DNA of 64,000 nucleotides, from contig NC_089392.1 of the NCBI RefSeq assembly GCF_003171515.1, forward strand, positions 682,001 to 746,000, read 5' to 3'. Every line of letters begins with the position of its first letter. Positions within the stretch are counted from its first letter, which is position 1. The stretch comes from Pyrenophora tritici-repentis. Taxonomy: Eukaryota > Ascomycota > Dothideomycetes > Pleosporales > Pleosporaceae. The translations under genes and the position numbers were made by a program. The notes under the pieces were generated by a model, which worked only from the letters and a program-made list of their open reading frames with translations, had not been told where the DNA came from and made no database searches. Below are positions 45,470-54,815 of this stretch, piece after piece.

Positions 45470-45499
<30 letters not shown>
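43560..45499 (+). mobile_element. 5'-truncated LINE (non-LTR retrotransposon) with (AAT)n tail
   Basis: The 14-bp sequence tatagagcatctaa stands at 43546-43559 and again at 45500-45513, a target duplication typical of LINEs. The insert starts in the C-terminal part of reverse transcriptase (frame at 43561-44037, TIKWLGIYLDNRLSFKEHVA...LGRLANIEKGLSPQAIRQLY). After stops it continues with an RNase H domain near 44285-44720 having the acidic residues IYSDAS, GELEGIAKAF, VYADNQAA and a WAPGHTDIQGNERAN segment. It ends with a cysteine/histidine zinc motif (C-TGSC...H-LLLEC-RH) near 44975-45030. The tail is about ten AAT units (45469-45499). Several TAG stops indicate some RIP. Belongs to the Tad1/I-like LINEs with RNase H by domain content. 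Confidence 0.85.
43618..44037 (+). pseudogene. LINE reverse-transcriptase C-terminal fragment
   Basis: Longest intact frame of the LINE, 139 residues, no proper start. Contains the RT thumb-like region conserved in LINEs (YLACVTSVADYGSQIYWKGQ, NIACRKILGVFRTSP). It stops at TAG where related elements continue, then the RNase H part follows in pieces. Confidence 0.75.
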
Positions 45500-45501
<2 letters not shown>

Positions 45502-45564
45502 TAGAGCATCTAATGCAGCATTTGCTAATAATATCAAAAGTCGTAATTATCTTAACTATAGATA

Positions 45565-47576
45565 ACATGGTTGGCAAGCGAGCGGCGCACCCCACTTACT
45601 TTACTCACCTTACTAATCTCAGTCTACAATGGCTCAACGCAGCGCTACTTAGTTACTATCAAATAAAGCAGATATTTAGCTTGCTATCTCATCTGTTAAT
45701 TCGCACTAGATCTAAGGTACTCGTACTGCTGCAGCAGTCTACAACGTAGCCGAAACAACGCTTCGCTGCCGACGCGCTGGTAAACCTACCTAACGCGATT
45801 ACTAGCCTAACTTAAGGAAGCTTACCTAGAGAGAAGAGGAGGTGATTTTTAGCTATATACTCTACCTAGATTAGCGTAGGTTTGCGCCTACCTACGCAGC
45901 TACACGCAATATAGCTAATAAGCTGCTAGCTATACGCGGCGCTAGCTAGGTTAGGTAGAAGTAGCTAGCTAAGTTAATTAAGCGTATAGATAGTCTTTAG
46001 ACGTGTTTTAACTAAGCGTATAATAGGTAGAGAGCTCCATATAAAGATGCGATATTAATAAAGAGGTAGTTTAGGCTTATAGAAGAGATGAAGGCTAAGT
46101 AGAGTATCTATAATAAGGAAGTCTATAACTTTAATAAAGCTGGCTTTATAATAAGTAAGATTATAACGTAGCTAGTTATAATAAGAGTAGAGAAGAGAGG
46201 CAGGCTAAAGAGTATTTAGCTAGGTAATTATAAGTAGGTAACGCTAATCGCTGCTATTAGCGCTGCTAGCTAGTTAGTGCTACTATTCCTTATCTTCACT
46301 AGCTAGTACCACCTATTAGCGTGGTATAAGGAGGATATCCTACGTAACTAGGCAATCGTAGTTAGCGATAATAGCTAGACAAATAATAAGCTTAGAGTTA
46401 AGTAGCTAAAGCACTTTAACGCTTATACGTAGGCTCGTAGTATAGGCCCGCGTCGCCTACTTATCATTAATAGCTATGAGAGCTACTAATCTCTAGAGTC
46501 TTAGGAACTTTATAAGGAGAATAATATCTATACGCTCTATATACCTCCTTACTTATCTTACCTACTCTAGCTACTAAATATTAGCTACTTCTCGCTATTA
46601 AAGCGTGCGTACAGCTAAAAGGTAGAGAGCCTTATACATGACTATATTAACTATATTACTAAGCTAGAGTTTCTGCTAGCATTTAAGATAGCATTTAAGA
46701 TAGCATTTAATCGCGCCTTTACGCTAGCTAACATCTACTTAGCCTTCTACAGCGTAAGCCTTGTTCCTGTATAACTAGAGGCTATTCTATTAAAGCTAGA
46801 TATATAGCTGCGTACACCTACTTCTTCTCTAGCAGCAGCTCTGCTAGAGGCTCCCTAGGTAGCTTAAACGCCGAGTAACGCGCGTGAATTTAAGGCTTAG
46901 TAAAGCCTAACACGTAAGCGCGTGCGCTAGCATAAGAGCTTATTACAAGTATTAATTATTACAAGTATTAATTATTACAAGTATTAATTATTACAAGTAT
47001 TAATTATTACAAGTATTAATTATTAAGGCGATTAACTAGCTAAAGAAGGGCGCTAAGGTAATAATGCTCTCTACTAAGCTAATGCGCGATTAGATCTCTA
47101 GTCTTAAGAAGGCCAACAGCGCAGCCTCAGCGCGTAGGCATTGCTCTAAAAGGCGTATATAGAAGCATAGAGTACTCACAAAGGGAGCTAGAGAGGATAT
47201 ACTGGCTCAAAATGAGGCTGACCAGCAGATTGCTCATGAAGAGCGTCAAGGAGGAGCGCGATCAGGCGTCAGCCAGCGGGCTCAAAGGCGCTGCACCAGG
47301 TGCAAGGAGACTGGGTACAGCTCACGCACATGCAACACTAATACTATTAATATAGAGCAATCTACTGTATTAATATCTAGCAATAGTATTATCGCGTTGT
47401 TGAGATGCGTCGCTTTGAAGTTGCAAAAGTTTGGTTAGGTGGCGGCTCGCTTGTACTGGCGGCTCGCTTATAAAACATGTTATTAATATTTAGTAATACT
47501 ATTATCGCATTGTTAAGATATATCGCTTTGAAGTTGCAAAAGCTGTTAGGGTGCACCGCTCGCTTGCCAACCATGT
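45565..47576 (+). mobile_element. Pogo-type DNA transposon P10, chimeric right end
   Basis: Left terminus acatggttggcaagcgagcg and right terminus cgctcgcttgccaaccatgt with TA duplications (45563-45564, 47577-47578). The left two-thirds is strongly RIP-decayed; from about 47125 decay is light and the sequence follows the P8-type 3' end, including a complete P8-type right terminus ending near 47481 (ggcggctcgcttataaaaca). A second right end then follows. The zinc knuckle reads RCTRCKETGYSSRTC, with Tyr for the zinc-binding His. Each outer terminus has only one of the two 17-bp units seen in P13. Confidence 0.8.
46940..47019 (+). repeat. 16-bp minisatellite in P10 transposase
   Basis: Five perfect copies of ttattacaagtattaa. 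The unit derives from the transposase segment coding SSPASIIEAID after RIP decay. A smaller tandem of gcatttaagata lies at 46680-46715. Confidence 0.9.
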
Positions 47577-47579
47577 TAT

Positions 47580-47702
47580 TGTCAGGCCTACGCAATGCGA
47601 GGTGTACAATATATACTATTTTACCACGATGATCAGGAGTTCACTGATCATACGTACCTTCTTGGTTGCATAGCGTAGTGGGTGTAGACCTGCGTTCTGA
47701 CA
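47580..47702 (+). repeat. 123-bp solo LTR / TRIM-like element, copy 2
   Basis: Same length as 36683-36805 and nearly identical in reverse. Perfect target duplication gttat at 47575-47579 and 47703-47707. The left duplicate overlaps the last bases of P10, so insertion followed P10. Confidence 0.8.
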
Positions 47703-47707
47703 GTTAT

Positions 47708-48208
47708 CTGTTTAAGCTCTACAAGATGCCTATTAACTAGAATGCTACCTACTAGAGATCTGTTACGAAGTCGACAACTAAGGCTAAGCTAATAGCTTTA
47801 TTAGCAACTAGAGGAGAGATAGAATGATAAATCTAGGTTTTCTAGTACATTTAGTTCAACCTAGAGATCTAACTAACAATCTACCACGATAATAAGCAGA
47901 TAGTTAGGATTGTAAGAAAGAAGACGAATGGCTTTACACAGAGCTAAGACATGTAGACACCTATTAGATGTAGGTAAGACAGGGCGTATAGGAAGGAAGG
48001 CTCTGTGTATAGTGGTGCCGTATAGTAGAGATGCCTATAGATAGACTTATAAAGTCTCTCGTAAGGCAGAAACACGCTAAGTTTGTAAGATAGCTAGGGC
48101 TTAAAAATGCTCGCTAGCTTCTTACTACTTGGGTAGACACACTAGAGCTAACTAAGCTATAGCACTAGCACTAGTTAGCTTTATTAATTACAGCAGCTTG
48201 GGGGGAGT
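47708..48208 (+). mobile_element. Decayed Copia pol end (RNase H) with purine tract
   Basis: Plus-strand translation gives KSTTKAKLIAL and YHDNKQIV blocks and later a DSL-K-like region, interrupted by TAG/TAA stops: the C-terminal RNase H of a Copia element. A purine tract (ggggggag) at 48201-48208 leads directly to an LTR. The rest of this element is missing. Confidence 0.65.
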
Positions 48209-48357
48209 GTAATAGTTTAGGCCTTGCTAAGATCTACTTAAGTGAGAGTTAGGTACAGCTATTACTACTATACTTTCTCATAACACACACCTATATAGCT
48301 GCAGTTCCTCTATAGCTACACAATGCAACGCAGTCCTCCTCTCCTCACCCCGTTACA
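48209..48357 (+). repeat. 149-bp LTR of a truncated Copia
   Basis: Begins tgtaatag after the purine tract and ends ccgttaca (TG...CA). No second copy occurs in the window. It marks the left edge of the low-RIP island. Confidence 0.6.
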
Positions 48358-48782
48358 TATGCAGCTTCTCGTAATATCCGTCCCCAATCAGCAAAACAAG
48401 TAAGTCGCGCAGAACACAACTTCTATGTTCGTCGCACCCCCTTGTACAAGTCAGACTCCGTCTCGCTGCTATATTGTACAGCGTCTTCATGGCTAGCATC
48501 GTCCTCGTCACGAATGTGTGTGTTAACCCACCCGCCTTTGTGCAGTGCGAACTCTTGAACGGTGATGTAGCCGAAGCCCTGAAGATACCTAAAGATGCCA
48601 GAAGCGATTCGCTCACAACAGCAAAACTTTTCGAGTAGCTGATACAGATTGTTGCAAGACACCGTGCTCAACATCCACAACTACTCGTCGCATAAACACC
48701 TCCTGACTCTACCTCTGCCGGGTTACCGCCGGCCGGCCCACCGCCCAACGTTTCGTCTTCTCCTTCATTTATCCCCAACCCT

Positions 48783-48959
48783 ATGTATTCCCCTTCTACC
48801 CGCGATTTCTTAGTTTCATCAGGAAATCGAACTGATATCAGGCCTTTAAACGTTCACAACAGCTTTCGACGAGGAAGCATGGACATTTCAACTTTATTCC
48901 CAAATCTTGTACTAAATCAGGACCCAGAGCTTACTTATACCGGAGAAGGAATTGTCTAG
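48783..48959 (+). pseudogene. Possible gene fragment, 58-codon frame
   Basis: From ATG at 48783 the frame reads MYSPSTRDFLVSSGNRTD and continues to a stop at 48957; it stays open 27 codons upstream with a Pro/Ser-rich tract (SAGLPPAGPPPNVSSSP). Composition is that of a disordered region of a larger protein. No homologue recognised; it may be an exon of a broken gene. Confidence 0.25.
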
Positions 48960-49376
48960 CAGGATGTCTTTCTGAATTAATACATTTGTCCTTTCTCTAG
49001 AGAACTCCTGTGATACAAAACCAAACAGGATTTCTTAGGGAGGAAATAGAGCATTCATTTTTTTAGTATAAACCATCACGCTCCTTTGAATAGAAGAGAA
49101 ATGCTGCATGGTAGACAGTGGTGAGCGTGTGGGGGTGCTCTCGCCCGAGCGCCTTCTCCCCGATGTCTAGAGATGATGGAGAAAGCTATTCCGCTGCCGC
49201 GGCCTCGCCTCTTAGACGAATGTAGCAAATTGCAACAAGTGCAATCTTTGCTTGATTTATTACAATTCCCCTTAACTGGTGGCCGTTTTTAATTGCGGAA
49301 GCAGCACTTTGCATTCCTACTACCGTCTGGTAGTCCCCGCTCGGAAAGGCTGCGCTTAGCGCTTATATCGATTCCT

Positions 49377-49645
49377 TCACCCACAGTTAACTAGCACGTT
49401 CTCCGCCTCTAGCCATAGACTCATCAACCGCTGCGCGAGCCTGAGCATCGTCAATGCCTGATTTCCGACCTCCGTCTTCACGAAAGAGAAGCTGAGCAAC
49501 AGCGTCAGAGTGTCGTCAAGGTCCAGAGACCTAGGTAGCCAGTGAATAATCAGCGCAAGCAGATCGTCGGCCGACCGGTCCGACTCCCGGATTGCTTGCG
49601 TGTACCTACTAGCACATGCGTGTCCTCCGTTTGTGAACTACTAGT
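49377..49645 (-). pseudogene. Possible gene fragment, 89-codon open frame without start
   Basis: Minus-strand frame with helical, leucine-rich content (ADDLLALIIHWLPRSLDLDD, then LTMLRLAQRLMSLWLEAE). It is bounded upstream by TAG, which could be a RIP-altered CAG. The pattern looks like real protein but I do not recognise a family. Confidence 0.25.
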
Positions 49646-51049
49646 TAAAGTAGGTTACGCGCGAACGGTGCTTACCTAACACCTCTAAGTCTAACTATTT
49701 AGAGCTACATATGCGCATGTGTGTTATCACGGCTGTTCTGCGGTCGCTGTTCTTAGCGGTAGCGGGCTCTCGACTACACAACGAATTAGTCGTCCCTTGC
49801 AGAGGAGACTATAAAGAGGGCACTACTAACATCCTAGCCGTGCTGCGAGATGCTGTTCTTGTTGTTGACCTTAAGGATCCCGCTCATGACGTCCGCATTG
49901 TAGCCGTGCGTCTATATGCAAGCCTAAGGCATGTCCGCTGCGCGATGGTCTTCTGGCTAGAAGGAGGTGTAAGACGCAGCGCTTGAGTGAGTCTGTGCTT
50001 ATTCTGCGCTTATACATGGCAACTCGGCCGATGGTCCATTGAGGAAGTACTGAAAGCCCTTAGACTTCTTAGTCGTATCGCCGGTGCCGTTGCGCGCGCC
50101 CGTTGCCGCCGTCTCCCAGTTTCCTCGAGGGGGGCCCCGGAGGCTTTGGACGAAAACGATGCTGTCGACGGCGGGTATTCAACTGCAGCACTCGTGCTTC
50201 TATAACCCCATATTCTATCTTTCTACAGTGGCTGTATTTTTGGCGGCAAGTTTCGGTGGTGCTTCTTCCAGTTCCTGAAAGCTAATTACGCTTGCCTTCC
50301 AAACAACGGATCTTGTTGATCTTCGTCTATTAACTTCACTATAGACCTTGAGAAGACACCGTGTTAATAATGAATGTTCTAGTGAAACAATTAATATATA
50401 TTAACGTCGTATCTATAATTAGTAAAATTAGTAGGTACTATTAACTTATATCTACGATTTCTATTTAGCTAAGTTATACAGTGATCCGAAAAGATCAAAA
50501 TGTTAAGTAATGAATCCTCCAGCGGTCTTGGCGTACATTGGTCTGGTCGTAAGCCGGTCCTGTTCTGCATGGGTACGATGTTGGATGACCTGCCTCGCTG
50601 AGCGCTCGGTAATTTTGTCTGCGGATCAAGTTCAGGACAATGTCATCAGCCTGAGAACGACATTTCTGTCTTCACACGTGTACTTGATACGCATTTAGGG
50701 CCTGTCGACTTGCGTTTGAGATATCGTAATGCGACTCTGAGGCGTATCGAGGTTCGGCGAGGAAGTCTTCGATAGCCAGAGAATGTTGACATACATAAAA
50801 GACTGGCTTCATTCAGGGCAAACATAATCAAATCAGACACGCGTGTGCTTACTAGACAGGCAAGCGAGTCGACGACATAATTAATGGATGTTAGTGCTGA
50901 TGTCAGCTCAGAGGTTCAAGAACAAATATATACACGTCTTAAGGGCCTTGAGTATCTCAATCCGAAACCAACAAGTCCTCATTATATTTACGTCTGCCTA
51001 TTCTCAAAATTCGATCTTCAAACGAGTCACATATCATTCACCACTCAAA

Positions 51050-51420
51050 ATGAAATCACTCCTCCTTATTCTCCTTCCCGTCGCCGTAACAGCCAGATTT
51101 TGCAATGCTGGATGGGACAGTGGCGGCTTCTGTGAAGAGGAGAAAGGACTGCGAACATCTTGCGTAACATATGCTTAACTCTCTTCATAACTTAATCTTC
51201 TAACCTTATATCCTAGTGTTCAGACTGGCAATCCGATTTCTTTTACTGGGAGGATAAAAGCAATGGCGTTTTTGCATCAAATGGGAAAGGGGAGCTTAGA
51301 TGTGGCCCTCCGGAAGCTCCTCTGAGAGGTGCTATTGTATGTACACCACCTGCAAATGCACCCCCACCACCACCAGGAACATTCCCAGAAAAGAAAGTAC
51401 CCCCGCCATCAGGAACATAG
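51050..51420 (+). CDS. Small secreted cysteine-rich protein, effector candidate, two exons
   Basis: Exon 1 is 51050-51163 and exon 2 is 51217-51420; the 53-base intron runs gtaaca...tag with a ctaac branch-like site at 51200-51204, phase 0. The product is 105 residues. Residues 1-15 (MKSLLLILLPVAVTA) form a clear signal peptide with a cleavage site after Ala15. The mature protein has six cysteines (C18, C28, C38, C39, C67, C80), including a CC doublet across the splice site, which could form three disulfides. Tryptophan and aromatic residues are frequent (CSDWQSDFFYWED). Residues 82-102 are proline-rich. No membrane anchor, no known domain. It sits alone in a low-RIP island surrounded by transposons, the usual setting of effector genes in plant-associated dothideomycetes. 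A longer frame with an ATG at 50888 exists but would bury the signal peptide. The function is unknown; effector status is inference. Confidence 0.72.
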
Positions 51421-51800
51421 GTGTAAGCTTTCTTCTATGCTCTATACTTCTTATAGACACTAAGATTACTAGTGGATTTTCTCTGGTAGGATCTATAATA
51501 TAATAGGAATAGAATTGTCAAATATTCACTCTTATCTGGAATAGTTCCTGATGAAATGGGTAATACTCTTAATAATATTGAATGATTGATTGTGTTGTTG
51601 TTCTATCTACGGTTGTGGGCTCACCTAGGGGGTGCCAAGCTTTCCTGTGATCTGATTGGCTCTCACAGATGCTGGGTCGCACTGGTCTGACCCGGCGTCT
51701 GTACGCTCTTATCTCTAACAAGACTATTATCTAACACACCCCTTTAGCTTAGACGCTCTTCACGCTTATAAGCTAGGCACTTAGTCCTACTTAAGGTTTA
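51421..51800. other. 3' flank of secreted-protein gene
   Basis: Contains the probable 3' untranslated region and about 200 bases of mixed sequence. A stretch at 51595-51721 begins tgttg and ends taaca but lacks a target duplicate. No gene seen. Confidence 0.35.
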
Positions 51801-52134
51801 TGTAACAAATAACAGGAAGGATTCTCTCCTTGATGGTGGGCGCAAGGTTGAAGGTCAACAAGCCCACGTCAAAAGGTAACGATCGGCGTGGGGCGCGCAG
51901 ATCACGTGACTGACATCCCGCCAAGGCCAACCATCCGAGGGATGGCAAGGCGCCTAGGGATGGCAGCCATCACGAACATCATTGACATCCTAGGGATGTA
52001 AGGGATAGTTAGGATAGTACTCGATAAAGCAACGAGTATATAGCTGTAGAGGATTTCCTTAATACACTCGTTATAGTTAACTTTAAATAGTTTATCTCTT
52101 ACCTAGATTAATACTAGTTATTCTATCGTTTACA
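51801..52134 (+). repeat. Possible LTR, 334 bp
   Basis: Begins tgtaacaaataacagg and ends cgtttaca (TG...CA), with a gagtatatag TATA-like box at 52028-52037 and repeated gggatg(t/g) motifs. No second copy in the window and no target duplicate, so the call rests on structure alone. Confidence 0.3.
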
Positions 52135-52377
52135 TAGGATTGGATTGATCTTCTAAATACCTACTATCCCACCTAGTAGCCAGACAACCCACGCGGAACC
52201 AACAACATAAGACTCGCCTGCCTTAGTGCGGACCAGGAAAGAGCAGTATAACCCCTCCATGTAACAGTTCACTACGAGATTTTTAAGTTTCTCTTGAATT
52301 TCTTTAAGCGGTGCTAAGTTTCTCGCTAGGATTCTCTAAACGAAGACTAGTCCTAGATTTACTAGGAATAGTAGCCA
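52135..52377. other. Right edge of the low-RIP island
   Basis: About 240 bases up to the P11 terminus, with tgtaaca at 52261-52267. Could be leader sequence of the possible LTR element. No frame recognised. Confidence 0.3.
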
Positions 52378-52926
52378 ACGTACCTCACGGGCGAGTGGGC
52401 CACTCCGCTAAGACCCCACCAAAACATACTGTTACCTACAGTACTTTTACAATAAGCTAACAATAAAACAATCTACTAGCTTTAAAAGAGGCTCGATTAT
52501 AGCTTGCTCTTAAGGCTATCGAACGCGACGCGACGCTGTCGCAGAGACGCGCTGCAGCTATCTACAAAGTATCTCGAGTAACTCTTAGGCGCCGACGCGC
52601 TGGAATACCTCTTCGGAGCGATTGTACGCCTAACTTAATAAACCCTCTTAAGATAGAGGAGGATGTAATTGTCTAGCATATCCTTAACCTTAACGCGCGA
52701 AGATTTCCGCCCCGACTTACTGCTGTGCAGGATATAGCTAATTCTTTATTAGCTGAGCGCTACCGCGACCTTGTTAGGTAGAACTAGGCTGCAGCTTTCG
52801 TTAAACGTCGCCCTAAGCTTAAGGTTAAATTTGATCGTAAGTATAACTATAAGCGAGCCCTCTATAAGGATCCTAAAGTTATATAAGGCTAGTTCTAACT
52901 TATAGAGAATATAAAGGCTAAGTATA
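52378..52926 (+). mobile_element. Pogo-type DNA transposon P11, left part
   Basis: Left terminus acgtacctcacgggcgagtg, same family as P9, followed in plus orientation by transposase remnants (helix-turn-helix at 52540-52640, second domain at 52650-52800). P12 is inserted at 52927; about 40 bases of the transposase continue at 54776-54815 (ccttaataaggacacctat) and then join Copia copy B, so the right end is lost. Confidence 0.75.
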
Positions 52927-54773
52927 ACGTGGATCACAAGCGAGTCGCCACCCTAACCAAGTCGCCACCCTAACACAATCGCTGCGTCTAAGCAGCAACT
53001 TTATGTAATGCCGCAACTACATTAATTGCAAAAGTCCTATACTAAGGGTAATTTATAGCTTGCTATCTTAGATATTAATTTATATTAATTTTAAAGCAAT
53101 AAACGCGCCGCAGCTGCCTATAACGTCCCCTAAAGAACGCTTGTTAACTAACGCGCTAGACGACGCCCTTAACGCGATTATGAGCTAAATACAAAGCGCC
53201 TTACAAAGCTAAAAGAGGAGGTAATTATACAGCGTATACGCGACGAGTCTTTCTATAGAATACTACCCTCGAAGGCACACGTACGAGATATAGCTAATAG
53301 ACTACTACGCGATCGCGGCGGCGAGCCTATAGGTAAGAACTAGGTTAATAACTTTATACGACGTACACCTAAGCTACGCACGCGCTAGAGCCGTCTATAC
53401 AATCGCTAGCGAGCTCTCTACGAGGATCTAGCAGTTATTAGGCCCTAGTTTACCCTAGTTTAATTAATAAAGGTAAAATATAGTATTATAGATAAGGACA
53501 CGTAGAACTTTAGTAAGTTAGGCTTTAAAATAGGCAAGATATCTTCTTAGCTTATAGTTATAGGCTTAGAGAAACCTAGGAAATAGAAGAAACTACAGCC
53601 TAGCGATCGCAAGTAGGTAACTCTAGTCTAAGGCGTCTCTGCAATAGGGCGCGTTATCCCGCCCTTCCTTATCTTTGTAGGTAAGGTCCTTATTACCTCC
53701 TAGTTCGCAAATCTGCATCGCAATTAGATTATTACTATCTCTTCTACTAGCTAGATTAATAATAACCTCGCGCTAGCCTAGCTTAAGCACTTTAACGCCT
53801 ATATAAAGGCGTCTTCTGCTAAGGCGTATAGGCTACTTATTATTAACGGCTATAAGAGCTACTACTTAAAAGAATTCTAGGACTACTATAAGAGAAACAA
53901 GATTATTACTCTCTATATACTACCTTACTTATCGCACCTCCTACAGCCTTTTAACGTTATCCCCTACTCGCTATTAAAGCGTACGTACGGCGATAAGATC
54001 TCGCTTTTAGCACGCAGCCGCATCTACTATATTAATAAGGAAACGTTCTTACTAGCCTTTAAAGTAGCTTATAAGAAGACGTTTACACTAAAGAATATTT
54101 ACTCTAGGTTTTAAGGCGCTAAGCTAGTCTTATATAACCTAGAGGCTGTGTTATTAAAGCTAGATATATAGCTACGTACGCTAACACCACCTATACTAGG
54201 CATTATCGCCTAAGAGGCGCAAACACCGCGCAACGCCTGCGAGGTAGAGGCGTAATCTACGCTAATTTAAAATCGTATGCAAAACTACTAGGGGTTACTA
54301 GCAAGCTTATTAGATAAGCATGTTAAGTAGCTAAGTAAAGGCGCTTAGTAGATAGCTTATAATATAGTGTTAGTGTAGAAGGAAATAGGCCGCCTTTAAG
54401 ACGCTGTTAATACGCTTATAAAGCGCAAGACCTATAAAATACGCTACGTATAGATAAAGGAGGTATTAATAGTTAGTAAGGTATCTAACCCAATTGCTAA
54501 AAGGGAGGGTAGTAGTTATAAGGGGGGTAAGGAGCCTGCGAAGAGGGTGCGCGTAGGGCGACGCTGCGGCCGTTGTGGCGAGATTAGACACAACTTCCGC
54601 ACCTGCAAGGTAGAAATTAAGGATGCAGATAATAGCGACGCTTCTAAATAATCTTATAGTATTGCGTATAGTATAGCAATTTACTGTGGTGTTGCGTAAA
54701 GTTGCTGCGCAGGCGCGGCGATTGTGTTGGGGTGGCGACTCGGTTGGGGTGGCGACTCGCTTGTGAACCACGT
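52927..54773 (+). mobile_element. Pogo-type DNA transposon P12, RIP-decayed
   Basis: Termini acgtggatcacaagcgagtc and complement, flanked by TA (52925-52926, 54774-54775), 1847 bp, the same length and family as P6 but in plus orientation. The knuckle at 54560-54610 reads RRCGRCGEIRHNFRTCK and is intact. Stops are frequent in the catalytic region. Confidence 0.88.
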
Positions 54774-54815
54774 TAGTATCCTTAATAAGGACACCTATAA
54801 AGATACGAGGAATAG

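Larger units (their letters stand above)
48358..51049. other. Low-RIP island, mostly without recognisable genes
   Basis: About 2.7 kb with base composition close to the gene-rich left part and few TpA-type stops. It contains two coding-looking fragments described separately and otherwise no repeats that match elsewhere in the window. It could be the remains of original single-copy sequence cut off by transposons. Confidence 0.5.

Noticed and set aside
46940..47019. Regular repeat as a CRISPR-like array
   Set aside because: The units are directly adjacent without spacers, in a eukaryotic transposon; it is a minisatellite.
50884..51178. Longer N-terminal extension of the secreted protein (ATG at 50888)
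   Set aside because: The extension would place the signal peptide internally, and it has no conserved look; the ATG at 51050 directly precedes the signal peptide.
51595..51721. Possible 127-bp LTR (tgttg...taaca)
   Set aside because: No target duplicate, no second copy and no adjacent primer site or purine tract.
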